DNA from: Pratylenchus scribneri
Taxonomy: Eukaryota > Nematoda > Chromadorea > Rhabditida > Pratylenchidae
NCBI GenBank assembly: GCA_030063045.1
Contig: JAQSEB010000091.1
Coordinates: 1,550,001 to 1,614,000 of the forward strand
DNA length: 64,000 nucleotides
Direction: 5' to 3'
The notes beneath the pieces were generated by a model that saw only the letters and a program-made list of their open reading frames with translations, did not search any database and was not told the origin of the DNA. Below are positions 58,001 through 64,000 of this stretch, piece by piece. A program made the translations under genes and the position numbers. Every line of letters starts with the position of its first letter. Position 1 is the first letter of the stretch.

Positions 58001-61000
58001 TGAATGGCCCAAAATTCGGGGGAAGTTGGTGAGAGTTGCTCAGCAGATTGGTCCAGCGGCAATTTGGCTCCTTCCATATTTTCCGCCAAATTGGTTGCAA
58101 TCATTTTTTCCTCTTTCGCCGGAGTTTCTTTCATCTTTTCAATTGGTTTACTTTCGGCAACTGGCAATTCAGCATTTTCAGTTGCAATTTTTGCTAAAAT
58201 TATTAATAAATTTAATAACAATTTATTCAAAAAAAATATCTTATTCTAGAAATAAACACTAAATCCATTCATTAGACCATTAAATCAGTCATTCATATCA
58301 TCTATACAGTTAAGAATTTTTAATATCCGTAAATTCCTTTTGAATATCCACCCTATATTAAAATTAGAAATAGTCGGAATTAATCTTAAAAACAGGCGGA
58401 ATTATCTTAAAAATAAGTCTATAATTAAAACAGGGGTGAATTTATTCTTACAGTCAAATCAAAAACCATTTTAACAAAAATAGAATGGCGTTTCAAAAAT
58501 ATGCCATTCATAATCATTCCGATTATGGTTTAATGTTTAACCCGATGAATAAGATAATTTTGAATCCCCGAGGATTCAAGATTAAATTTGAACACCTCCT
58601 ACTTACATTCTGAAGTTTGTCCACCCAAGCCACTTCGCATTTTTGAGGCAAAATCGCCAAACAATCCGCCGCCACTTTTTGGCTTTAATTTCTTTGTTTG
58701 ACTGGCAAATGTTTGAAAGCCTGAACTGAATTTAAAGGACAATGAGGCGGCATCAATTGGTATTTTCTCTTTTGTTTTTGCCGTAGTCGATACCGCAAAT
58801 TCGTTTGCCTTCTCCAAAATTCCAGAGGCGACGGAAATTACCGGCGATGATTTTGTCGTTTCTTTCAGATGCTCAAATTGGAAATCATCAAAATCATCGG
58901 CGCTGACAGCCGCCGCTGCCATTTCATTGACGCGTCGAATATGTTCCAGTTCGGCTGCGGTCAATTCTGGCCATTCTTCTTGGCCTTTTTCTTTTCCTTC
59001 CGCTTCATTTTCTTCCATCAATTCGTCTTCTTCCCATTTGTCATCTTCCTCAGCTTCATCGGCTTCTTCCGTTTCTTCGGATAGCGATGATTCCAATTCC
59101 TCCTCATCCTCTTCTTTTTCGGCTATTTTCATTCCCATTTCTTCTATTCTATCGGATTCCATCAAAATGCCGGCTTCTTTTGTGCCAATAACCTCAATTT
59201 TCTTCCCTTCTTCTTCTTCTTCCCTTGGATTGGCCTCTTCCTCTACCTCTTCATCTTCTTTTGTTCCATCCGCCGTCATCGCTGATTGTTGGCCAATTGT
59301 GCCGCCCAATTCGCCCAATTTATCGGAAACACGGCTCAATCTTCGGCTCAATGATTGAAGTGAGAAGTGGCTGCCAAATGAGGTGGATTTACCTATTGGC
59401 TTTTCTACTTCCTTTTCATCAATATTTTCTTCCAATTCTTCCATTTTTGCCCCTTCCTCCTCTATTCCTTTTTGGCCAATTTCTTCTTCAATGACTTTTT
59501 GTTGAATGATGAATGGCGAATCACGGCCAAGTGTGGCCTTTTGCAAAACTGATTCAATGTGCCTCTTTTCGGCCTCATTCAGCCCATTCATTTCGGTGGG
59601 AGCCGGCGAATGTGGGACACTGGAAGTAGGCAAAATTGTGGATGGACTTCTGCAAAAATGGAATTTGGCATTTTAAGCGAAAGATTAGGAAAAATATTTT
59701 ATCAATTTTTATGTGATTTTTATGTTTAATATTTTTAATTAGCTTTAATCTAAGCCTTAAAATGATTTTGTTTAACCTAAATTGACCATATGAAGGATGA
59801 TCCCCTGTAATTTATAGCCGATTGTCTCCTCAATGGAAAAGAAACGAGAGGATGGAGAAATAGTGAAAAAAACTGGGCGGAAATGCGCTGCCCAATCCAC
59901 CCCTCTATTCCTTTCCTTTTACACAGCGACATTTATTCCAGAGTTGATTTCCCTCATCTATATATACGCGATCATTCATTTCAATTTCGTTCATTCCAAA
60001 TGGACATATACCAAAAATGGGAAAGGCTGAGAATTATGATTAGTGAAGGAGTTGATTTTGTTGGAATTGGCATAATCCCATGTTGTTAAAATTTGTCATG
60101 GATTATGCCAATGCCTACAACATCCGACTTTCACGTAATTTCTGGAATCTCCCAAAATTTTTGCCATTTTTCTTTAAATTGATATAGGTATTTGGCAATA
60201 AAATTCTTCTCCTAAATAATCCAATAATTAAATTTTTATATTATTGAATTTTTTAAAATGAAATTTTGGTATAAAATTGCATGACTATATGGAAGATTAG
60301 GACTTTCAAATGGTATTCCGCCTTCATGAATTGATTACTTCTGAGTTATTGCCAAAAGAATGGCCCGCCCGGATGTTTAAATTTTTCCTTTCTATTTTTT
60401 TTTAATACCCACCTTGATGTTTCAATAGAGGAAGGCGGTGGCGGTAGTCTTTGACGCTGCGATTCGGCCATCACCCTCAAAATATGGGCCCTTTCCGCCT
60501 CCGAAAGGCCTGCCAATGCCTCTTCGGGTAAATCAATGGCCAATGGCCCAATGCCATCCTCGGCCAATTCCCCTCTAAATTGGCCACCCTGATCGGAGGC
60601 AATGGACGATTTGCGCAACAAATTCATGAGGGAAGCATTGCTGGCAGCCGCAGTGCCATTTACGGCATCACCGGCCGATGCTTTTCTCTGTGATGGACTC
60701 GAAGGTGGAGCCGGTGAAGTCCGCCGTAAAAATTGCAGCGCGGAACGAGGCCTCTCAGTGGTTGAGGATCGCCGGTGGCGGCCTTGGCCCAAAATGTTGG
60801 AAAATAATTGGCCAAATGAACTTTTGGCATTGCCTTCATCCAGCAATGGTTCCACTTGGAATGTGGGTTCCTCGGCCAATTGGACAGTCTCGTCTCCTTC
60901 TTGCTTATTCCCAATTGGCTCAATGAAACTTCTGAAAAATGGAATTGAAATTGAATGAAAAATGCTCCATTTATATAATTCAAGTTTTCATTAGGGCATA

Positions 61001-64000
61001 TTTATAAATTAATTATAAATTTATAGAAGATTTAAAATGTGATAGTTCAAGACCTTTTAAACCTTGGGCGGAGAATATGCAAAAAAAAAAATATAAAAAA
61101 TTCCGAAATATTATATCCATTCAAGCCTCGAAGCCTCTATAAAGTGCCACAAAGTGTTAAAATTTGATATGGTATTTTAAAAATTAATTAAAAATCAAAA
61201 TGAAGAAAGGAATTAAAATATAGAGTCCTTACTCCTTATTAGTCCTTACCCTGTAACTTTTTATGAAGATCAAGTTTAAAAAAATTTTTCCCAAAAATTT
61301 CTATTTAAAACCTCAATAATATCAAAAATTTTAATTACATATGGTATTGGGCTATTTGGATATGGTATTTTTAAAAATTAATTAAAATCAGGAAAAAAAT
61401 AAAAATAAAGGATTGCTCACAGATGTGGAAAATGACGGAAAATAAGAAGGAATTAGAAAAATTGTAAAAAGTTGCCTTTCTAGGCCACCATTAATAAAAA
61501 TCTATTTCAATGATTTAATTTAATTAAAAAATCTATATCTTTTGATGAAAATTTAAAAATTCCTATATTATTTCTACTTTCTATTTAAATTTCCAATGTC
61601 CCAAAAATCTCCATAAAATATCAGATTTGAATAATGATATATTTTTCAACTTACCCCGCTTTTTCCACCAACATTGGATCGGGCTTAATCATCATTGGGC
61701 CATTTTCATCTTCCTCCTCATCCTCTTCCTCTTCTCCATCCATCATTCCTTCAATGTCCTCCTTCAATAGGCCACAATATTTGTCATCAAAATAGAGTGC
61801 CCTTGGATTATGGCGAATTTGTTCAATGGCCTCAATGTCTTTGACCGCCTCTTCCGCGCATTCTTCAGTCAACCGTTGGGCCATAAATGCCAATCTGGCC
61901 ATAAAGTCGATGTTTGCCGTCCAATCTTGGATTTTTGGCTCTTTTGATATTTTTGGCTCTACTTTTGGCGTTTTTTCTTTTGTTGCCTCATCTGGTGCCA
62001 ATTCATCTGCATCCTCGCAGAATGATTTGCGCAATTTCTCATCCGTGAACAAAATTTTCACGCTGGATGTGCTGGCCTGAAAATTTGATTGTTAATAAGG
62101 CATTATAAATATCCAAGTTTTATTTTATCTGTGCAACTAAAAATCAATAAGTTTGCTCGAAACCAGACAATTGGGCTACAGTTGATTTGTTACCAGTCTC
62201 ATTCTGGCCATATTTCAGCTAGGTAGAAACCAATCAGGAATGCTATAGGCCATTATGAATAAGAAGTCCTAAATGCCATCTAAAAGTGGCTATTCTAAAT
62301 TTTGATGACTTGAGAACTATTTATATAAGTAGCTTTTCCCCCAAAAAAAAATTCGATTTTATTAAACACAAAGACATGTTACATTTTTAAAGAGGTGAAT
62401 GTAATTATAACTTTAAAAGCCACTTTTTAGAGGACACTTTGACCTTTCAAATATTATAATTCGCCTTCCAGAATTGGTTGCTACTTTGTTAAGCTATGGC
62501 CAAAATATTCATCAAACACTAACAATGCGAAAAAATCATTCTCCAAAATATTTCATAATTGGAAAAAATTAGTCCAATCCTTGGAAATTTGCCCACCTTT
62601 CTACTGCTCGTCTTTTCCGGCATTTCCTCTCTTGACTGATCCGAGGGTTGTGCCACCTGCTGGTGTTGATCAATGGAAGTGTCCGTAACGGAAAGCCATC
62701 TTCTACCCCTCATTTTGTTGGTATAGCTTACGGTGGTGGTCAATGAAGATTGGCGAGTGCGTTGTGCGGCGCCTTCCATAAAGTTGGCACCGTCAATTTG
62801 AAGGGATGAAAATGAGGCCCTACTGGCTTGCGGAATTCCTAATGGAGTTTCTGGCACTTCTTCCGAATCCACAATTTTATTATCGGCTTCATTGTCCAAT
62901 GGATCAGCGATTTGTGCCATTTTGTCAAGATTTGTCACTTCTTCATTGGGAATTGGAGGTGATGGCACTTCCTTCCTCTCAATTGGCATGCCAAAGGCAT
63001 TTTCAAATGAACTTTGTTCTGCCAATCGCTTGACCCTCTCAATTTGTTCCAATTCTTCCTGGGTTAATTCCATTTCACCAATTTCTTTGTCATTGATTTC
63101 TTCTGATTCCATTTTCAATTGCTTTTCTTCTGTTTCTTCATCCTTTAATGTAAATGAACGAGGCGGCATCGGAGGACGTGAAGGAGGAAGTGCAGCAAGT
63201 TTTGGCATCATTTGGCCCAAATTGGTCATTTCAAATGAACTTTCTTCTGCCAACCTTTTAATCCGTTCAATATGCTCCAATTCTTCCTGGGTTAATTCCT
63301 CATCTTTTGGCATTGGCACATTTATTGGTTGGACCATTTCGAATGGGCCACTTTCCTCGGCCAATCGCTTAATCCGTTCAATATGTTCCAATTCTTCTTG
63401 GGTTAATTCCTCTTCCATTTGACCATCTTTTAATTCTTCCATTTCCTCTTCCATTGAGCCAGGTTTGGAATCTGCCTCCGATGTTTTGCCCGAGGATTCA
63501 TCGTTGCTTCTTTCCACTTCGGGAGAAGGCGATTCTTCTCTTCCTTCCACATTTTCAACTGGAAATGGATAAGGCATGTGAAGCTCCATTGAAGGCATTT
63601 CCTCCAAATTTTCGGCGTTTTCTTCTTCTTGAATTGATTCCACCGATGAATTCGGCTCGGAATCTGCTCCCAAAGTTTCTTTTTCCGATTCTTCTTTTTT
63701 CATCTTCCCTTTGGCTGCCATTGGCGGTGGTGGAGGAGGCGGCCGTTTGGGTGCCGGCGGCATCGAAGGTATTTGTGCCAATATTGGCAATTTAGGCCAT
63801 TCCATTGGCTCAAATCCACTTTCTTCTGCCATTTTTTGAACCCTTTCAATTTGGGCCAACTCTTCTTGTGTCAATTCATCCTTTTTGGTTTCTTCCAAAT
63901 TTGTTTCCAATTTTTCTGTGTCAATTTTTTCTAATTCTAGCACATTTCCCAAGGAATAGGTTCGAGGTCGAGGTGGCCTAGTGGGCAGCGGTGGCATTGC
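25022..64000 (-). CDS. cla-1: Clarinet (CLA-1)-like presynaptic active-zone scaffold, 5' partial, about 4348 aa in the window
   Basis: Giant cytosolic scaffold expected at the presynaptic active zone, where C. elegans CLA-1 promotes synaptic vesicle clustering and release. It has one PDZ domain (about residues 3907-3980 of the visible part) and one C-terminal C2 domain (about 4162-4297). These follow some 3900 residues of acidic, Pro/Gln-rich, low-complexity sequence with scattered copies of an amphipathic L(S/T/N)xxExxxIxxV helix. The PDZ (GIRVVGGKKL, GAFITSIDKG, LEWNGVLLSGKTYEEVERI) is closest in my reading to Piccolo and RIM. A single C2 at the extreme C-terminus and the great length favour CLA-1 over UNC-10/RIM, which has two C2 domains. 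The gene continues past 64000. The nested gene, six minisatellites and many foldbacks lie in its introns. Confidence 0.9.
25063..25437 (+). repeat. Last cla-1 intron; dispersed element copy 2 at 25178-25398
   Basis: Contains the TTAAACCGATT-family element shared with 18375-18680. The intron has a strong acceptor (CTCTCTTTTCAG) at 25063 in minus-strand reading. Confidence 0.6.
25440..26409 (-). other. CLA-1 C2 domain segment
   Basis: Three exons. Strand order is clear: GYLQLAFAYDQLEQMLRVRI, FVKIYLMPDKK, KRRTKYVPHNANPVWDQQ, LEFTVYDY, HPLGQCTVNLS and ARWFALQ. Ca2+-binding loop 1 reads RGIAPNAFVK, without the Asp of SDPYVK, and loop 3 reads DYRRTENHP, so a Ca2+-independent C2 is likely. The exon start may be 26409 or 26406 (two CAG acceptors in tandem). 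Confidence 0.9.
25650..25985. repeat. Foldback element with TTAGGG-like arms, copy 2
   Basis: GGTTAGGGTTAAG on the left, CTAATGACTCTAACTCTAA to its right and GGGCCCTTCACTTTTCCCTT near the right end match blocks of the 1384 element. The centre also carries repeated ACCGAAAA words. It lies in the intron between the C2 exons 26016 and 25613. Confidence 0.65.
26413..27263. other. cla-1 intron upstream of the C2 exons
   Basis: 0.85 kb of AT-rich intron with no recognisable element. Confidence 0.5.
27790..28100. repeat. MITE-like foldback, cla-1 intron after the PDZ exon
   Basis: Left end TTTTGGCCATATATAAACAA with CAAGGAAGC; right end CTTGTTGAGTTATGGCAAAA. Arms of about 80 nt, AT-rich centre. The right end stops about 20 nt from the splice donor of exon 28118. 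Confidence 0.8.
28118..29431 (-). other. CLA-1 PDZ domain segment
   Basis: Two exons: 29307-29431 codes LGIRVVGGKKLANGDLGAFI and onward to LREGDQ; 28118-28385 begins VLEWNGVLLSGKTYEEVERI and ends GEIELIV. The carboxylate-binding loop is LGIRVVGG. The 0.9-kb intron that divides the domain carries a foldback transposon. Confidence 0.92.
28479..28897. repeat. Foldback DNA element inside the PDZ-splitting intron
   Basis: Left end ATATATATGTTGCAGCCGAT, continuing CTCGTTTTTTAGCCGAT; the right end is its inverted copy, finishing ATCGGCTGCAACATATATAT. Inner copies of CGAGATCGGCT repeat within each arm. Flanked by TA dinucleotides, as for TA-targeting elements. No transposase frame. Confidence 0.85.
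30418..31196 (-). repeat. AATTCCGCC minisatellite, locus 5 (23-bp units)
   Basis: About 34 units of AATAATTCCGCCTGTTTAGT plus TAG read on the minus strand. The linker is identical to the first units of locus 1, 30 kb away. Shortened units (GCCTGTTTAAAG) recur near 30880, 31010 and 31100, again showing block amplification. Confidence 0.95.
31235..31500. repeat. Relic of the MITE-like foldback family
   Basis: Retains a CTATTCAAAAGCCC plus AATTCCTCTAAAAATTG left segment and a GTTGGTTATTTCTAACTGAAAT right segment; the outer ends are eroded. Confidence 0.5.
32198..34442 (-). other. CLA-1 large Pro/Gln/Tyr-rich exon
   Basis: A 2.2-kb exon. It opens with a non-repetitive block (ELRDALAKRKEQLDMCEIEA, then GHRQYVIDKWMRSGILPQRF and ELIVGAKIVPKRFA) that looks like a folded or conserved segment. 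About 650 residues of disordered Pro/Gln/Tyr/Ser sequence follow, with many YP, PPP and QQQ runs. Confidence 0.85.
34615..34697 (-). repeat. AATTCCGCC minisatellite, locus 6 (degenerate)
   Basis: Four degraded units (GGCGGAATCATTCTTAAAAA and variants) in the 0.37-kb intron between exons 34816 and 34442. Confidence 0.7.
36175..36490. repeat. MITE-like foldback, cla-1 long intron
   Basis: One of the best-kept copies: CATTCTTTTGGCCATATCTC at the left, and GCCACTTTTTAGAGG onward to ACTATTGCCAAAAGAATG at the right. Perfect CATTCTTTTGGC termini face each other. Confidence 0.85.
38410..38690 (-). repeat. AATTCCGCC minisatellite, locus 7
   Basis: About 14 units. The first alternate between linkers TTCTAAG and TTTAAG, the last five are uniform with GGTTAAG. 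Same core as the other loci. Confidence 0.92.
40245..40530. repeat. MITE-like foldback, diverged
   Basis: Left end TTGCCTATATTTCAGCGAGG; right end GCCCTTATTGAATTATAGGC. It keeps the CCTCTA-AAAAG inner motif. In the intron between exons 40640 and 40146. Confidence 0.6.
41815..42130. repeat. MITE-like foldback, diverged
   Basis: The right end is clear (GGCTTTCCATAGACA, then CCCGAATTGGCTTCTTCC and AGCTATGGTTAAAGAATGGC); the left end is eroded near 41818. It finishes about 65 nt from the donor of exon 42196. Confidence 0.55.
43116..44228 (+). CDS. Nested secreted Cys-rich protein, about 208 aa, six exons
   Basis: Opposite strand to the host gene. ATG at 43116 opens a signal peptide (MSNIQLIFINFFVFSTFLAI, then AQIGAQ). 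Exons: 43116-43206, 43315-43464, 43724-43770, 43818-43867, 43967-44035, 44084-44228. All phases agree and the stop is TAA 44226-44228. Eight Cys lie in the mature chain, in the contexts LDCTT, GDCSL, YKCRR, QACPIGCEP, KKCQKYY, EPCVAK and THCRF, followed by a Ser/Pro-rich, then basic tail (QRRGRKARN). An acceptor-like TTTTAG ending at 43084 and a TATATATAATATAAT stretch before it could be a trans-splice site and promoter. I do not recognise the family; an extracellular disulfide-bonded domain is inferred. Confidence 0.75.
44465..44832. repeat. MITE-like foldback, cla-1 intron
   Basis: Left end ATGGCCACAAAGCTCAACAA plus GGAAGCGA; right end CATTGTTGAATTATGGTCAA plus AAGAATAG. Slightly longer than other copies. 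Its right end lies 40 nt from the donor of exon 44872. Confidence 0.75.
45944..46548 (-). repeat. AATTCCGCC minisatellite, locus 8
   Basis: About 28 units. A homogenised run of 22-bp units (linker TTTCTAAG) is flanked by mixed units carrying GCATG or truncated ATTTCGCC variants. A block with an AATTTTAATTCCGCC unit is repeated near 45965, 46305 and 46385. Confidence 0.94.
46600..46748. repeat. MITE-like foldback, partial (right end)
   Basis: Only the right terminus is clear: AATGACATATTTTC and TTGTTTATTGAACTATGGCC. It abuts the donor of exon 46762. Confidence 0.5.
48850..49185. repeat. MITE-like foldback, cla-1 intron
   Basis: Left end CATTCTTTTGGCCATAATTC; right end CTCGAATTGGTTGCTTC and TGTTGAATGGCCAAAAGAAC. 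It begins about 55 nt past the acceptor of exon 48793. Confidence 0.8.
49186..50085. other. cla-1 intron between exons 50086 and 48793, remainder
   Basis: Besides the foldback at its low-coordinate end, this holds moderately GC-richer sequence at 49430-49700 with no phase-consistent exon. No gene called. Confidence 0.5.
50086..51003 (-). other. CLA-1 exons with single helix repeats
   Basis: The 50684-51003 exon holds QLSEEEQMKIMLVMQCAQL and the 50086-50285 exon holds GLSEAEQRQIREVMRAAEA. A further copy, GLSEAERAHILRVMAE, lies in the 60413-60931 exon. One repeat per exon suggests spread by exon duplication. Confidence 0.8.
52060..52365. repeat. MITE-like foldback, cla-1 intron
   Basis: Left end AGCTCAACAAGGAAGCAACC; right end TTGGTTGTTTGCTCGTGGAG and TTATGGTAAAAAG. 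Near the acceptor side of exon 51961. Confidence 0.75.
52366..53349. other. Remainder of GC-AG intron before exon 51961
   Basis: AT-rich. A 37-bp tandem duplication (CCTCCTTTTATTTAACC, CCATAATGAAAAAT) lies at 52425-52497. No exon found, consistent with direct joining of exons 53350 and 51961 through the GC donor. Confidence 0.5.
54612..55985 (-). repeat. AATTCCGCC minisatellite, locus 9 (largest array)
   Basis: About 63 units of 21-22 bp (AATAATTCCGCCTGTTTTTAAG read on the minus strand is spread over two quoted halves: AATAATTCCGCCTG, TTTTTAAG). The centromere-facing half is nearly uniform; alternating 21/22-bp blocks from 54720 to 55500 repeat as groups. It occupies most of the intron between exons 56056 and 54406. 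Confidence 0.95.
56922..57137. repeat. Two-copy tandem duplication of about 109 bp
   Basis: The copies start at 56922 and 57031. Each has TTTTCCCAG, GCCACTTAAAGCAGCCTC, AATTTTTAT and TTTTTCCAAAAAAA followed by ATGAG and GGAATATT. They differ by small indels only. Confidence 0.85.
57380..57580. repeat. MITE-like foldback, shortened
   Basis: Left segment TATATGCCATTGAAAAGCCC; right segment TTGATTGCTTCCTTATTGAT. The outermost left terminus is missing. Confidence 0.6.
57632..57814. repeat. TACCGTAAAACTTCTATT foldback element
   Basis: Terminal inverted repeats TACCGTAAAACTTCTATT and AATAGAAGTTTTACGGTA, extended inward by TGTAACCCA against TGGGTTACT. About 180 bp, TA-flanked, consistent with a Tc1/mariner-type MITE. 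Confidence 0.85.
58373..58450 (-). repeat. AATTCCGCC minisatellite, locus 10 (degenerate)
   Basis: Two or three decayed units (CAGGCGGAATTATCTT and neighbours) in the intron between exons 58607 and 58193. Confidence 0.6.
58607..59649 (-). other. CLA-1 acidic exon with two helix repeats
   Basis: Contains GLNEAEKRHIESVLQKA near its start and LTAAELEHIRRVNEMAAAA further on. Between them is a very Glu-rich segment, and after them an amphipathic stretch (LSFKFSSGFQTFASQTKKL) that could bind membrane. Related amphipathic runs occur in the 51574 exon (LASNTLKGAKQAGEQLGQKA). Confidence 0.8.
59650..60412. other. cla-1 intron with MITE relic
   Basis: Right end of the foldback family at 60255-60370 (ACTTTCAAATGGTATTCCGC, GAGTTATTGCCAAAAGAATG), about 45 nt from the donor of exon 60413. 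The remainder is AT-rich. Confidence 0.6.
60932..61654. other. cla-1 intron, AT-rich
   Basis: 0.72 kb without recognised features. ATATGGTATTTT and AAAATTAATTAAAATCA recur twice (near 61170 and 61360), a possible old duplication. Confidence 0.5.
62200..62515. repeat. MITE-like foldback, cla-1 intron
   Basis: Left end CATTCTGGCCATATTTCAGC; right end GCCACTTTTTAGAGGACACT through GTTAAGCTATGGCCAAAATA. It lies between exons 62597 and 62076. Confidence 0.8.
62597..64000 (-). other. CLA-1 region with four long ELTQEELxxIER helix repeats
   Basis: One open exon of at least 468 codons. Four near-identical copies of ELTQEELEHIERIKRLAEES-type helices lie near 63810-63875, 63350-63415, 63235-63300 and 63000-63075. 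They are separated by Pro-rich and acidic linkers (for example RPPPPPPPMAAK). The exon runs off the window, so more copies are likely upstream. Confidence 0.9.

Larger units (their letters stand above)
25022..64000 (-). other. Exon model of the cla-1-like gene (30 exons seen)
   Basis: From 5' to 3' on the minus strand: 62597-64000, 61655-62076, 60413-60931, 58607-59649, 57854-58193, 56056-56312, 53350-54406, 51574-51961, 50684-51003, 50086-50285, 48609-48793, 48422-48529, 47545-48001, 46762-47042, 45657-45857, 44872-45219, 42196-42467, 41305-41620, 40640-40785, 40017-40146, 34816-35778, 32198-34442, 29760-29876, 29307-29431, 28118-28385, 27264-27634, 26240-26409, 26016-26194, 25440-25613, 25022-25062. 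Total 13047 nt in one open frame. GC donors follow exons 53350, 48609 and 29760. The donor at 40639 (GTCCAA) is weak. The last exon is short (TLDILNGYPAIA then TGA); reading through its donor would instead end at TAA 25408-25410. Confidence 0.82.

Noticed and set aside
622..58450. Reading the AATTCCGCC arrays as CRISPR
   Set aside because: Linkers are short and repeated rather than unique spacers, and the host is a eukaryote.

Overview
The window reads as nuclear DNA of a nematode. Multi-exon genes with AT-rich introns and TTTTCAG-type acceptors surround a homolog of the nematode active-zone scaffold Clarinet (CLA-1), next to a SET-9/SET-26 (MLL5-family) chromatin gene and a cytochrome P450. 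Five of roughly 70 introns that I could phase need a GC donor. From memory, an unusual frequency of GC-AG introns has been reported for Globodera-type cyst nematodes, so a tylenchid is my best guess for the lineage (weak inference; Nematoda itself is fairly safe).

Layout. 1-464 (+) is the 3' end of an unrecognised gene. 1064-2490 (-) and 2933-4056 (-) are two small genes with signal peptides. 6113-10960 (+) is a complete 14-exon P450 of about 537 aa. It converges on 12326-24102 (-), a complete 21-exon PHD+SET gene of about 1826 aa. 25022-64000 (-) is the 3' 30 exons (about 4348 aa) of a CLA-1-like gene whose start lies beyond the window. A six-exon secreted Cys-rich protein gene (43116-44228, +) is nested, on the opposite strand, in one of its introns. 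I built all gene models by matching splice signals and reading-frame phase by hand; every junction listed is phase-consistent.

Non-coding content is unusually rich. A minisatellite family with an invariant AATTCCGCC core and locus-specific linkers occupies about ten loci, all reading + below 12 kb and all reading - above 30 kb. A foldback (MITE-like) family of about 300 bp sits in at least eleven CLA-1 introns and in P450 intron 1. Other foldback elements lie at 1.4, 25.7, 28.5 and 57.6 kb. Two near-identical 140-nt elements in two introns of the SET gene fold, on the host's sense strand, like box H/ACA snoRNAs.

Functionally the genes are unrelated: synaptic active-zone scaffold (cla-1), H3K4me3-reader type chromatin regulator (set-26 like), oxidative metabolism (P450), and small secreted proteins of unknown role. 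There is no sign of an operon: the SET gene start and cla-1 stop are 0.9 kb apart.
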